Of a DNA stretch of 64,000 nt, positions 7,711 to 15,676 are shown piece after piece. Source of the stretch: Ewingella allii (GTDB lineage: Bacteria > Pseudomonadota > Gammaproteobacteria > Enterobacterales > Enterobacteriaceae). Position numbers and translations under genes: made by a program. Every line of letters starts with the position of its first letter. The first letter of the stretch is position 1. Under the pieces are notes generated by a model. The model saw only the letters and a list, made by a program, of their open reading frames with translations. It did no database searches and was not told the DNA's origin. The stretch lies in assembly GCF_044430645.1 (NCBI RefSeq), contig NZ_JAWUDN010000001.1:620001-684000 (forward strand), read 5' to 3'.

Positions 7711-9096
7711 ATGATGACGGATAAAGTCCGTATTGATAATTTTGGTGCGAATTCATTAAACGGAAACAATGAAGCCTATTTAGCGAGACAAGCTGAATTT
7801 GAATCGAATGTTAGGAGCTATCCACGCAAATTGCCGTTTGCAATTGCGAAGGCCCTAGGGGTTTGGATCACCGATGTTGAGAACAATCAATATCTTGACT
7901 GCCTTGCTGGCGCGGGAACGCTAGCCTTAGGACATAACCATCCGGATGTGTTGCAAAGCATACAAAATGTCATTACCAGCGGCTTGCCGTTACATACTCT
8001 CGATCTGACAACGCCGTTGAAAGATCAGTTCTCAGAATACCTGCTGTCGCTGTTGCCGGGAGAGGGTAAAGAGTACTGCCTGCAGTTCACTGGCCCATCG
8101 GGTGCCGATGCGGTTGAAGCTGCGCTGAAGTTAGCTAAGAAACACACTGGCCGCAGCGGCGTGATCAGTTTCTCTGGCGGCTACCATGGGATGACCCACG
8201 GTGCGCTGGCGGTGACGGGTAACCTGTCTCCGAAAGAAGCGGTTAACGGCATGATGCCAGAAGTTCAGTTTATGCCTTACCCGCACCTATACCGCTGCCC
8301 GCTGGGTATCGGCGGCGATGCTGGCGTGAAAGCATTAACCTACTACTTCGAAAACCTGATCAATGACGTTGAGAGTGGCGTGCGCAAACCTGCGGCGGTC
8401 ATTCTGGAAGCTGTTCAAGGCGAGGGTGGGGTTAACCCGGCTCCGGTTGAGTGGTTGCAGCGCATTCGTAAAGTGACTCAAGAGCATGGCATTCTGCTGA
8501 TCCTCGACGAAGTTCAGGCTGGCTTTGCCCGTACCGGTAAGTTCTTCGCCTTCGAACACGCTGGCATTGAGCCAGACATCATCGTGATGTCGAAAGCCGT
8601 GGGCGGCGGTCTGCCATTGGCCGTTCTGGGTATCAAGAAGCAGTTTGACGCGTGGGAGCCGGGCCACCATACCGGGACTTTCCGTGGCAACCAGCTGGCG
8701 ATGGCTACCGGCCTGACCACGCTGAAGATCCTCAAAGACCAGAAAGTGGCTGACAAAGTGGCTGCGCAGGGCGAATGGCTGAAAGAAAGATTGGCCGAAA
8801 TGCAAAAACGCTACCCGGTGATTGGTCACGTTCGTGGTCTGGGCCTGATGATGGGTATCGAAATTGTTAAGCCAAACGAGCCTCAGGACCACATGGGTTG
8901 CTACCCGGCAGACGGACAGTTGTCCGCATTGCTACAGAAAAAATGCTTCGAAGCAGGCTTGATTCTGGAACGTGGCGGCCGTAACGGTTGCGTTCTGCGC
9001 CTGTTGCCTTCTTTGTTGATCACTAACGAAGAGCTGGGCGTATTCTTGGATAAATTTGAACAGGCCTTGTTAGCCGCTGGCATCAAGCCTGTCTAA
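7711..9096 (+). CDS. dat: Diaminobutyrate-2-oxoglutarate aminotransferase
   Basis: Class III PLP aminotransferase that converts L-aspartate semialdehyde plus glutamate to L-2,4-diaminobutyrate. At 461 aa the protein fits the family. Seen are GAGTLALGHNHP, the cofactor-phosphate region TGPSGADAVEAALKLA, LILDEVQAGFARTG before the active-site Lys (VMSKAVGGGLPLAV), and TFRGNQLA. The start at 7711 (MMTDKVR) is chosen because TAGGAGAG lies just upstream; an upstream in-frame start at 7645 would add an unlikely hydrophobic leader. Its stop abuts the ddc ATG, so the two are one operon, as in Acinetobacter and Enterobacter. It precedes btuC here, a placement E. coli lacks. Confidence 0.92.
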   Translation: MMTDKVRIDNFGANSLNGNNEAYLARQAEFESNVRSYPRKLPFAIAKALGVWITDVENNQYLDCLAGAGTLALGHNHPDVLQSIQNVITSGLPLHTLDLTTPLKDQFSEYLLSLLPGEGKEYCLQFTGPSGADAVEAALKLAKKHTGRSGVISFSGGYHGMTHGALAVTGNLSPKEAVNGMMPEVQFMPYPHLYRCPLGIGGDAGVKALTYYFENLINDVESGVRKPAAVILEAVQGEGGVNPAPVEWLQRIRKVTQEHGILLILDEVQAGFARTGKFFAFEHAGIEPDIIVMSKAVGGGLPLAVLGIKKQFDAWEPGHHTGTFRGNQLAMATGLTTLKILKDQKVADKVAAQGEWLKERLAEMQKRYPVIGHVRGLGLMMGIEIVKPNEPQDHMGCYPADGQLSALLQKKCFEAGLILERGGRNGCVLRLLPSLLITNEELGVFLDKFEQALLAAGIKPV

Positions 9097-10587
9097 ATGG
9101 AGCAGTTGAACACAATGTCCAAGTTAAACCCAATTCTGGCGTCCTCGGTGCAGAGCACCGAGGCTTACCAGCAGGCCATTGCGCAGAGCAGCGCGGCCGT
9201 GGTGCAGTGGCTACAGCAGCCTAAAATGTATCAGGGCAAAACGGTCGCTGAACTGCGTGAACGTATCACGCTGGATTTCAACCCTGAAGGCCTTGGCAAT
9301 CAGGCAGCGATTGAACGTGCGATCGAGTATTTCTTAAAAGACAGTCTGTCCGTGCATCACCCACAGTGCGTGGCGCATTTGCATTGTCCAAGTCTGGTGG
9401 TTAGCCAAGCTGCGGAAGTGTTGATTAACGCCACCAACCAGAGCATGGACTCTTGGGACCAAAGCCCGTCAGCCACCATCATTGAGATGAAGCTGATCGA
9501 ATGGCTGCGCACCCAAGTCGGTTATCAGGCTGGCGACGCCGGTGTATTCACCAGCGGCGGCACCCAAAGTAACCTGATGGGCCTGATGTTGGCGCGCGAC
9601 GCCTTCTTCGCTCGTCAGGGCCACTCCATCCAGCAGGATGGTTTAGTCGGCAATCTGCGTAAAATCAAAGTCTTCTGTTCTGAGAATGCCCACTTCTCCG
9701 TGCAGAAAAACATGGCGCTGCTGGGTCTGGGCTATCAGTCCGTGACCTTAGTGAAAACCGATGAGTTTGCGCGCATGGATCTTAACGATTTGCGCGACAA
9801 GCTGGCGCAGGCGAAAGCCAACGGCGAACAGGTTCTGGCTATCGTGGCGACCGCAGGTACCACCGATGCGGGCGCTATCGATCCGCTGCGTGCTATTGCC
9901 GAGCTGGCTGCCGAGCAGCAGATCTGGGTTCACGTCGATGCAGCCTGGGGCGGCGCGCTGTTGCTGTCCGAGAAGTATCGCGACTATCTGGACGGCATTG
10001 AGCTGGTGGACTCCATTACTCTGGACTTCCACAAGCAGTTCTTCCAGACCATCAGCTGTGGCGCGTTCTTGCTCAAAGAAGCTCGCCATTACGAACTGAT
10101 GCGCTATCAGGCGGCTTACCTGAACTCAGAATTTGACGAAGCGCAGGGCGTGCCGAATCTGGTGTCCAAATCCTTGCAGACCACCCGTCGTTTCGACGCG
10201 TTGAAACTGTGGATGGGTCTGGAAGCCTTGGGTCAGAAGCAATACGCTGAAATCATCGACCACGGCGTGACGCTGGCTCAGGAAGTGGCTCAGTATGTTA
10301 CCGAGCAGCCTTCCCTTGAGTTGGTGATGAAGCCGCAGTTAGCCAGCGTGCTGTTCCGTTACCGCCCAGAGCAGTTGGCCGGTGCGGGCGACGAAGCGAT
10401 TGCACTGCTGAACCAACGCATTGGTGATGCGCTGTTAGATTCTGGCCGCGCCAATGTGGGCGTCACTGAGTCAAATGGCATAACCTGCCTGAAACTGACT
10501 CTACTGAACCCAACCGTCACGCTGGAAGACATTCAGGTGTTGCTGGCGCTGGTCGACAGCACGGGGCAGAAGTTGCTGAACGCCTAA
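9097..10587 (+). CDS. ddc: L-2,4-diaminobutyrate decarboxylase
   Basis: PLP-dependent group II decarboxylase that makes 1,3-diaminopropane from diaminobutyrate. Up to 496 aa. Family landmarks are FTSGGTQSNLMGLMLARD, HFSVQKNMALLG, HVDAAWGGALLLS and the PLP Lys in LDFHKQFFQ. It begins immediately after the dat stop codon (TAA then ATG). A second in-frame ATG at 9115 (MSKLNPIL) is equally possible. With dat it forms a two-step route from aspartate semialdehyde to 1,3-diaminopropane, a polyamine and a norspermidine precursor in some bacteria. No carboxynorspermidine genes are in the window, so diaminopropane itself may be the product. A perfect terminator follows. Confidence 0.93.
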   Translation: MEQLNTMSKLNPILASSVQSTEAYQQAIAQSSAAVVQWLQQPKMYQGKTVAELRERITLDFNPEGLGNQAAIERAIEYFLKDSLSVHHPQCVAHLHCPSLVVSQAAEVLINATNQSMDSWDQSPSATIIEMKLIEWLRTQVGYQAGDAGVFTSGGTQSNLMGLMLARDAFFARQGHSIQQDGLVGNLRKIKVFCSENAHFSVQKNMALLGLGYQSVTLVKTDEFARMDLNDLRDKLAQAKANGEQVLAIVATAGTTDAGAIDPLRAIAELAAEQQIWVHVDAAWGGALLLSEKYRDYLDGIELVDSITLDFHKQFFQTISCGAFLLKEARHYELMRYQAAYLNSEFDEAQGVPNLVSKSLQTTRRFDALKLWMGLEALGQKQYAEIIDHGVTLAQEVAQYVTEQPSLELVMKPQLASVLFRYRPEQLAGAGDEAIALLNQRIGDALLDSGRANVGVTESNGITCLKLTLLNPTVTLEDIQVLLALVDSTGQKLLNA

Positions 10588-10614
10588 TCCGCACACTCTG
10601 AGCGAATCGCCATT

Positions 10615-10649
10615 AAAGCCGATAACATGATTATGTTATCGGCTTTTTT
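10615..10649 (+). terminator. Rho-independent terminator after ddc
   Basis: A perfect 14-bp stem (10615-10628 with 10633-10646), a 4-nt GATT loop and a T run end the dat-ddc operon. It isolates that operon from btuC. Confidence 0.93.
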
Positions 10650-10744
10650 ATTGGTTTTTATCTGCTGAAGAAAAAGCACAGGCCGTCGTGCAGGCGGCTA
10701 TAGAGCTAAGCGACTAATATCGGTAGGATAGCTTTCACTTATTG

Positions 10745-11785
10745 ATGGCCGAGTGCCGTGTATCGCCTCAGGATAATGTCTCTTTGCTAAACCACAATCC
10801 CACCTTTCGCCAGCTTGAGTCCCAACAGCGTCGCCACGCCTATGCGCGGCTAGGAGGGCTTGGGGGGTTTCTGCTGCTGGTGTTTATTTTCAGCCTGTGC
10901 GCCGGTGAGAAGTGGCTTTGGCCGAGTGAATGGTTTGATGCTCAAAACCAGCTGTTTGTCTGGCAACTGCGTTTACCTCGCGCGCTGGCAGTGATTCTGG
11001 TCGGAAGTGCGCTGGCGGTAGCCGGGGCGGTGATGCAGGCGCTGTTTGAAAACCCGCTGGCCGAGCCAGGCTTGCTGGGCGTTGCCAACGGCGCAGGCGT
11101 GGCGCTGGTGCTGTGCGTGATGCTGGGCAATGGGTTAACTCCCGTTTGGATTTTAAGCCTGGCCGCCATCGCCGGGGCGCTGATCACCACCTTCATCCTG
11201 CTCTATTTCGCCAGCAAAAGGCTGTTAGCCAATGCCCGTCTGCTGTTGATTGGCATTGCTATTGGCATCGTGTGCAGCGCCGTGATGACCTGGTCGGTCT
11301 ACTTCAGCAGTAATCTGGATTTACGCCAGTTGATGTACTGGATGATGGGCGGCTTCGGCGGGATAGACTGGCGGCAATATTGGCTGGGGCTGATGTTACT
11401 TCCGGCTCTGATATGGATGATTGCCCAAGGTAAATCGCTGAATCTGCTGTCGCTGGGCTTAGCGCAGGCGCAGCAATTAGGCTTACCCGTCGCCGTGTGG
11501 CGCAACCTGCTGGTGCTCGCCGTCGGCTGGGTGGTGGGGCTGAGCGTCGCGCTGGCCGGGGTGATCGGCTTTGTTGGCTTAGTGATCCCTCATATATTGC
11601 GGCTGTGTGGCATCACCGATCAAAGACATTTATTACCTGCTTGCGCCTTAGCCGGGGGCAGCGTTCTGCTGCTTGCCGACGTGCTGGCGCGCATCGCGCT
11701 TTATTCGACCGAACTGCCAATTGGCGTCGTCACGGCGACATTGGGTGCGCCGCTTTTTATCTGGCTGCTGCTTAAGTCCGCCTAA
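10745..11785 (+). CDS. btuC: Vitamin B12 ABC transporter permease
   Basis: Inner-membrane permease of the BtuCD-F cobalamin importer. About ten hydrophobic helices of the FecCD type are visible. QLRLPRALAVILVGSALAVAGAVMQ and GVIGFVGLVIPHILRL are characteristic, the latter forming the coupling region to BtuD. The start is uncertain. ATG 10745 gives 346 aa but has no close ribosome site. A TTG at 10784 has AGGA 9 nt upstream and would give 333 aa, nearer the 326 aa of E. coli BtuC. The btuC-btuE-btuD order is the E. coli order. The periplasmic binding protein BtuF is not in the window. Confidence 0.93.
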   Translation: MAECRVSPQDNVSLLNHNPTFRQLESQQRRHAYARLGGLGGFLLLVFIFSLCAGEKWLWPSEWFDAQNQLFVWQLRLPRALAVILVGSALAVAGAVMQALFENPLAEPGLLGVANGAGVALVLCVMLGNGLTPVWILSLAAIAGALITTFILLYFASKRLLANARLLLIGIAIGIVCSAVMTWSVYFSSNLDLRQLMYWMMGGFGGIDWRQYWLGLMLLPALIWMIAQGKSLNLLSLGLAQAQQLGLPVAVWRNLLVLAVGWVVGLSVALAGVIGFVGLVIPHILRLCGITDQRHLLPACALAGGSVLLLADVLARIALYSTELPIGVVTATLGAPLFIWLLLKSA

Positions 11786-11846
11786 ATCGAATAGATTTTG
11801 AAGAAAAACGAGTCACTAAACCTGCAAATCATAACGGGAAATAATC

Positions 11847-12398
11847 ATGAGTAATGCAATTTTTGACGTTGAACTGAAGAAAATTAATGGCGAAAAAACC
11901 ACGCTGGGTGAGTTTAAAGGCTCCGTGCTGCTGGTGGTGAATGTGGCCTCCGAGTGCGGCCTGACCAAGCAGTATGAGGGACTGGAAAAGCTGTATGAAG
12001 AGTTCCACGATCAAGGTTTTGAAGTCTTAGGCTTCCCGTGTAATGAGTTTGGCGCGCAAGAGCCGGGCACGGAAGAAGAGATCCACAGCTTCTGTACCAC
12101 CCAGTTTGGCGTGAAATTCCCGATGTTCAGCAAGCTTGAGGTGAATGGCGAGAACCGTCACCCGCTGTATAAGGCTTTGATCTCTGCCCAGCCGAAGGCC
12201 GTAGAGCCAGAGGGTAGCGAGTTCTTGGCGCGTATGACCAGCAAAGGTCGCGCCCCGGCGCAACCAGGCAACATTCTGTGGAACTTCGAAAAATTTCTGG
12301 TGAGCCGCGATGGCGAAGTGATCCAGCGTTTCGCGCCAGACATGACTCCGGAAGATGCCCAGCTGGTTAGTGCAGTTAAACAAGCATTAACCAAGTAA
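11847..12398 (+). CDS. btuE: Glutathione peroxidase-like thiol peroxidase
   Basis: A 183-aa glutathione peroxidase family protein, the same length as E. coli BtuE, which reduces peroxides using thioredoxin or glutathione. The catalytic Cys is in NVASECGLT (residue 37). Gln is in GFPCNEFGAQEPG, and Trp/Asn in ILWNFEKFLV completes the tetrad. There is no signal peptide, so it is cytoplasmic. It lies between btuC and btuD, although work in E. coli indicates it is not needed for B12 transport. The start has a GGGAAA ribosome site. Confidence 0.95.
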   Translation: MSNAIFDVELKKINGEKTTLGEFKGSVLLVVNVASECGLTKQYEGLEKLYEEFHDQGFEVLGFPCNEFGAQEPGTEEEIHSFCTTQFGVKFPMFSKLEVNGENRHPLYKALISAQPKAVEPEGSEFLARMTSKGRAPAQPGNILWNFEKFLVSRDGEVIQRFAPDMTPEDAQLVSAVKQALTK

Positions 12399-12417
12399 CT
12401 TTGGGGCCGAAACGCTG

Positions 12418-13185
12418 ATGCTGGAATGCAATAACCTGAGCGTAGCCGAGCGGCTGCGGGCTTTTTCCACTCAAGTGGAGGCTGGCAGCCGCGTCCACAT
12501 TATCGGGCCGAACGGCGCGGGGAAAAGCAGCCTGTTGGCCCGCATGGCGGGCTTGCTGCAGGGAGCAGGGAGCGTCAGCCTTTCAGGAAAACCTTTAGAT
12601 ACCCTGTCCGGGGCAGAATTGGCAAGGCGGAGAGGGTATCTGTGTCAGCAGTCTGCACCGATATCCATGATGCCGGTGTTCCAGTATTTGTCCCTGCATC
12701 AGCCCGCCATGGCCGAGGCTAAATTGGTCGAAGGCACTATCACGCTTTTAACCCGCGAGTTGCATTTAGATGATAAGCTCCAGCGCGCGGTAACACGGCT
12801 TTCTGGCGGTGAATGGCAGCGGGTCAGGCTGGCGGCGACTTTGTTACAGGTCTGGCCGACGCTCAATCCGCAAAGCCAACTCTTATTGTTAGATGAGCCG
12901 ACCAATAGCCTTGATGTGGCTCAACAGCAAGCACTGGACGGCCTTATCGATCACTATTGCGCCAGTGGCAGAATTGCCATTCTGAGCGACCATGACCTCA
13001 ACCATACCTTGCACCATGCCCGCCGGGTTTGGCTGATGAAAGCGGGGCAGGTGGTGGCGTCAGGAGAATGTACGGACATTATGCAGCCTCAAAGGCTTTC
13101 TAAAGTATTTAGCGTGGATTTTCAAATGCATAACGTTGGAAATCAGCGCTGGCTGAGCGCGGTGCCTGCCGTTATTGCACATTAA
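12418..13185 (+). CDS. btuD: Vitamin B12 ABC transporter ATP-binding protein
   Basis: A 255-aa ABC ATPase that powers BtuC. Walker A is GPNGAGKSS (about residues 30-38). The signature is LSGGEWQRVRLA, Walker B is LLLLDEPTNSLD, and the switch His is in SDHDLNHT. It starts 19 nt after btuE, so it belongs to the btuCED unit. A weak AT-rich hairpin follows at 13234-13254, but no U tract is present. Confidence 0.95.
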   Translation: MLECNNLSVAERLRAFSTQVEAGSRVHIIGPNGAGKSSLLARMAGLLQGAGSVSLSGKPLDTLSGAELARRRGYLCQQSAPISMMPVFQYLSLHQPAMAEAKLVEGTITLLTRELHLDDKLQRAVTRLSGGEWQRVRLAATLLQVWPTLNPQSQLLLLDEPTNSLDVAQQQALDGLIDHYCASGRIAILSDHDLNHTLHHARRVWLMKAGQVVASGECTDIMQPQRLSKVFSVDFQMHNVGNQRWLSAVPAVIAH

Positions 13186-13425
13186 TTCATCTTAATATGA
13201 CAAACTTATTATTTAAGTAATGCTTGTTTACAATATTATTGCTCTCCAATAATAGATCGCGGGCTAACAATAATTTTCCCTGCTGAGTCTTAAGAAATAG
13301 CGTATTTAATTTTTCAGAATTCTTAATAACTCCCGCTATGTGACTGAAATAGTTACTCTATTCATTATCGAATATATCGGTTGATTCACATTTTTCCTAT
13401 TTTCTTTACAGATAACTTGACGCGC

Positions 13426-13442
13426 CTTAAGGTTAAATTAAG
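13426..13442 (+). promoter_or_regulatory. Candidate PmrA (BasR) box upstream of arn operon
   Basis: Two hexamers, CTTAAG (13426-13431) and ATTAAG (13437-13442), are separated by exactly 5 nt. The PmrA consensus is YTTAAK-N5-YTTAAK, so only one base departs from it. It lies 112 nt upstream of arnB in the 368-nt btuD-arnB gap, the expected place for PmrAB induction of lipid A modification. The rest of the gap is AT-rich and shows no other clear motif. PmrA binding is inferred. Confidence 0.65.
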
Positions 13443-13553
13443 CTTGTGTTGGCAATGTTTCCGATTATTTCGGCTCGGCGTTTAATTATTGTTAAATCAA
13501 ACCGCTTTAGAGTCTGAACTGAGTTATTACCTCTTTGGGATTGGGATAGTGTC

Positions 13554-14696
13554 ATGGAAAATTTTTTGCCTTTCTCTCGCCCGTCAATGGGTGAGGAAGA
13601 AATTGAGGCTGTGAGTCAGGTTCTGCGCTCTGGTTGGATCACCACAGGGCCACAGGCGAACCAGCTCGAACAGGATTTTGCGGCGACCTTCGGATGTAAG
13701 CATGCTATCGCCGTCGCATCGGCAACGGGGGGGATGCACGTCACCCTGATGGCCTTGGGCATTGGCCCTGGCGATGAAGTCATTACCCCTTCTCAAACTT
13801 GGGTTTCCACCCTGAACATGATTGTTCTGCTTGGTGCAGAGCCGGTTATGATTGACGTTGACCCTGATACGTTAATGATCAACGCAGACGACGTCGCGGC
13901 GGCAATTACCCCACGCACCAAAGCGATTATTCCTGTGCATTACGCGGGCGCCCCGTTGGATCTCGACCCTATTTATGCTCTGGCTAAACAGCACGGCATC
14001 GCCATTGTAGAAGATGCGGCGCACGCGGCAGGCACGCGTTATCGCGATCGCTGGGTGGGTTCGCAGGGCACGGCCATTTTCTCTTTCCACGCCATTAAAA
14101 ACATGACCTGCGCCGAGGGTGGTTTAGTGGCCACTGACGACGACGAGCTGGCAGCCAAAGTGCGCGCGCTTAAGTTCCATGGTCTGGTGGTCGATGCCTT
14201 TGATCGTGAGGTGCAGGGGCGTAAGCCGCAGGCCGAAGTGATTGAGCCGGGCTTCAAATACAATCTTTCTGACATTCAGGCCGCGATTGCCGTGGTGCAA
14301 CTGCGCCGTCTGCCTGAGATCAATGCCCGACGCACCGAGCTGGCGAATCTCTATTTAGAGAAGCTGCAGGGTTCACCTTTCATCCCGATGAAATCCCCTG
14401 ACTACCCGCACCTGCACGCCTGGCACCTGTTTATGATCCGCGTCGACACCGATCGTTTAGGCTTTAGCCGCGACCAGTTGATGGAGCGTTTAAAAGCCAA
14501 GGGTATCGGCACCGGACTGCATTTCCGTGCGGCCCACACGCAAAAGTATTATCGCGAGCGTTATCCAGAACTTAGCCTGCCGAATACTGAATGGAACAGC
14601 GAGCGCCTGTGCAGCTTACCTCTGTTCCCCGATATGCAGGACAGCGATGTTGATCGCGTTGTTGCAGCCCTTTTTTCACTTCTGGAGAAGCAGTAG
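13554..14696 (+). CDS. arnB: UDP-4-amino-4-deoxy-L-arabinose aminotransferase
   Basis: PLP enzyme of the DegT/DnrJ/EryC1 family that aminates UDP-4-keto-pentose with glutamate, forming UDP-L-Ara4N. At 380 aa it is a normal length. PFSRPSMGEEEIEAV opens it, IVEDAAHAAGT holds the cofactor-stacking region, and the PLP Lys is in FSFHAIKNMTCAEGG. First gene of the complete arnBCADTEF operon, overlapping arnC by 1 nt. Transcription is probably from the PmrA-type region upstream. Confidence 0.96.
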   Translation: MENFLPFSRPSMGEEEIEAVSQVLRSGWITTGPQANQLEQDFAATFGCKHAIAVASATGGMHVTLMALGIGPGDEVITPSQTWVSTLNMIVLLGAEPVMIDVDPDTLMINADDVAAAITPRTKAIIPVHYAGAPLDLDPIYALAKQHGIAIVEDAAHAAGTRYRDRWVGSQGTAIFSFHAIKNMTCAEGGLVATDDDELAAKVRALKFHGLVVDAFDREVQGRKPQAEVIEPGFKYNLSDIQAAIAVVQLRRLPEINARRTELANLYLEKLQGSPFIPMKSPDYPHLHAWHLFMIRVDTDRLGFSRDQLMERLKAKGIGTGLHFRAAHTQKYYRERYPELSLPNTEWNSERLCSLPLFPDMQDSDVDRVVAALFSLLEKQ

Positions 14697-15676
14697 TGGC
14701 GCAATTTGAACCCATTCGTAAAGTTTCGATCGTTATTCCGGTCTATAACGAAGAAGAGAGTCTTCCAGCACTGCTGTCGCGTACCCAAGCAGCGTGCCGC
14801 CAACTGACTCAAAAATATGAAATTATTTTAATCGATGATGGCAGCAGCGACCGTTCAGCCGAAATGCTAACCGAAGCGGCTGAAGTCCCTGAAAACTGTG
14901 TCGTTGCGGTGCTACTTAACCGTAACTACGGCCAGCACTCGGCGATCATGGCCGGTTTTAGCCACATATCGGGCGATTTGGTTATCACTCTGGACGCTGA
15001 CTTACAGAATCCGCCGGAAGAGATCCCGCGTCTGGTGGCCAAAGCCGAAGAAGGTTATGACGTGGTGGGTACCGTGCGTGCTAATCGCCGCGACTCCTGG
15101 TTCCGCAAGTCCGCCTCAAAGGTTATCAACATGATGATCCAGCGCGCCACCGGTAAATCCATGGGTGACTATGGCTGCATGCTCCGCGCTTACCGCCGCC
15201 ACATCATCGAAGCCATGTTGCACTGCCACGAGCGCAGCACTTTTATCCCTATTTTGGCCAATACCTTTGCGCGCAAAACGGTGGAAATCCCGGTGCAGCA
15301 CTCGGAACGCGAATTTGGCGATTCTAAGTACAGCCTGATGAAACTCATCAACCTGATGTACGACCTAATCACCTGTTTGACCACCACACCGTTGCGTATG
15401 CTCAGCGTAGTGGGCAGCGCCATCGCGCTGTTTGGATTCGTGCTGGCGGTCTTCCTGATCCTCATGCGTTTGATTCATGGTCCAGTTTGGGCCGCTGAAG
15501 GCGTCTTCACGCTCTTTGCCGTCTTATTTATGTTTATTGGTGCACAGTTCGTGGGTATGGGATTACTCGGTGAATACATCGGGCGTATCTACAATGATGT
15601 TCGTGCGCGTCCCCGTTATTTTGTTCAAAAAGTCGTTGGAATACGTTCTGACGAAAACAGCCAGGAAGAAGAGTAA
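14696..15676 (+). CDS. arnC: Undecaprenyl-phosphate 4-deoxy-4-formamido-L-arabinose transferase
   Basis: A 326-aa GT2 glycosyltransferase that loads formylated Ara4N onto undecaprenyl phosphate at the inner membrane. Visible are the nucleotide-binding IDDGSSDRSAEML, the catalytic LDADLQNPPEEIPRL, and two C-terminal membrane helices (about residues 235-260 and 270-295). The start is GTG, overlapping the arnB stop by one base (TAGTG), and its stop overlaps the arnA ATG. Such tight coupling is normal for the operon. Confidence 0.96.
   Translation: MAQFEPIRKVSIVIPVYNEEESLPALLSRTQAACRQLTQKYEIILIDDGSSDRSAEMLTEAAEVPENCVVAVLLNRNYGQHSAIMAGFSHISGDLVITLDADLQNPPEEIPRLVAKAEEGYDVVGTVRANRRDSWFRKSASKVINMMIQRATGKSMGDYGCMLRAYRRHIIEAMLHCHERSTFIPILANTFARKTVEIPVQHSEREFGDSKYSLMKLINLMYDLITCLTTTPLRMLSVVGSAIALFGFVLAVFLILMRLIHGPVWAAEGVFTLFAVLFMFIGAQFVGMGLLGEYIGRIYNDVRARPRYFVQKVVGIRSDENSQEEE

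Noticed and set aside
13200..13260. PhoP box upstream of arnB (GTTTA repeats)
   Set aside because: One TGTTTA occurs, but no second hexamer at the right spacing.
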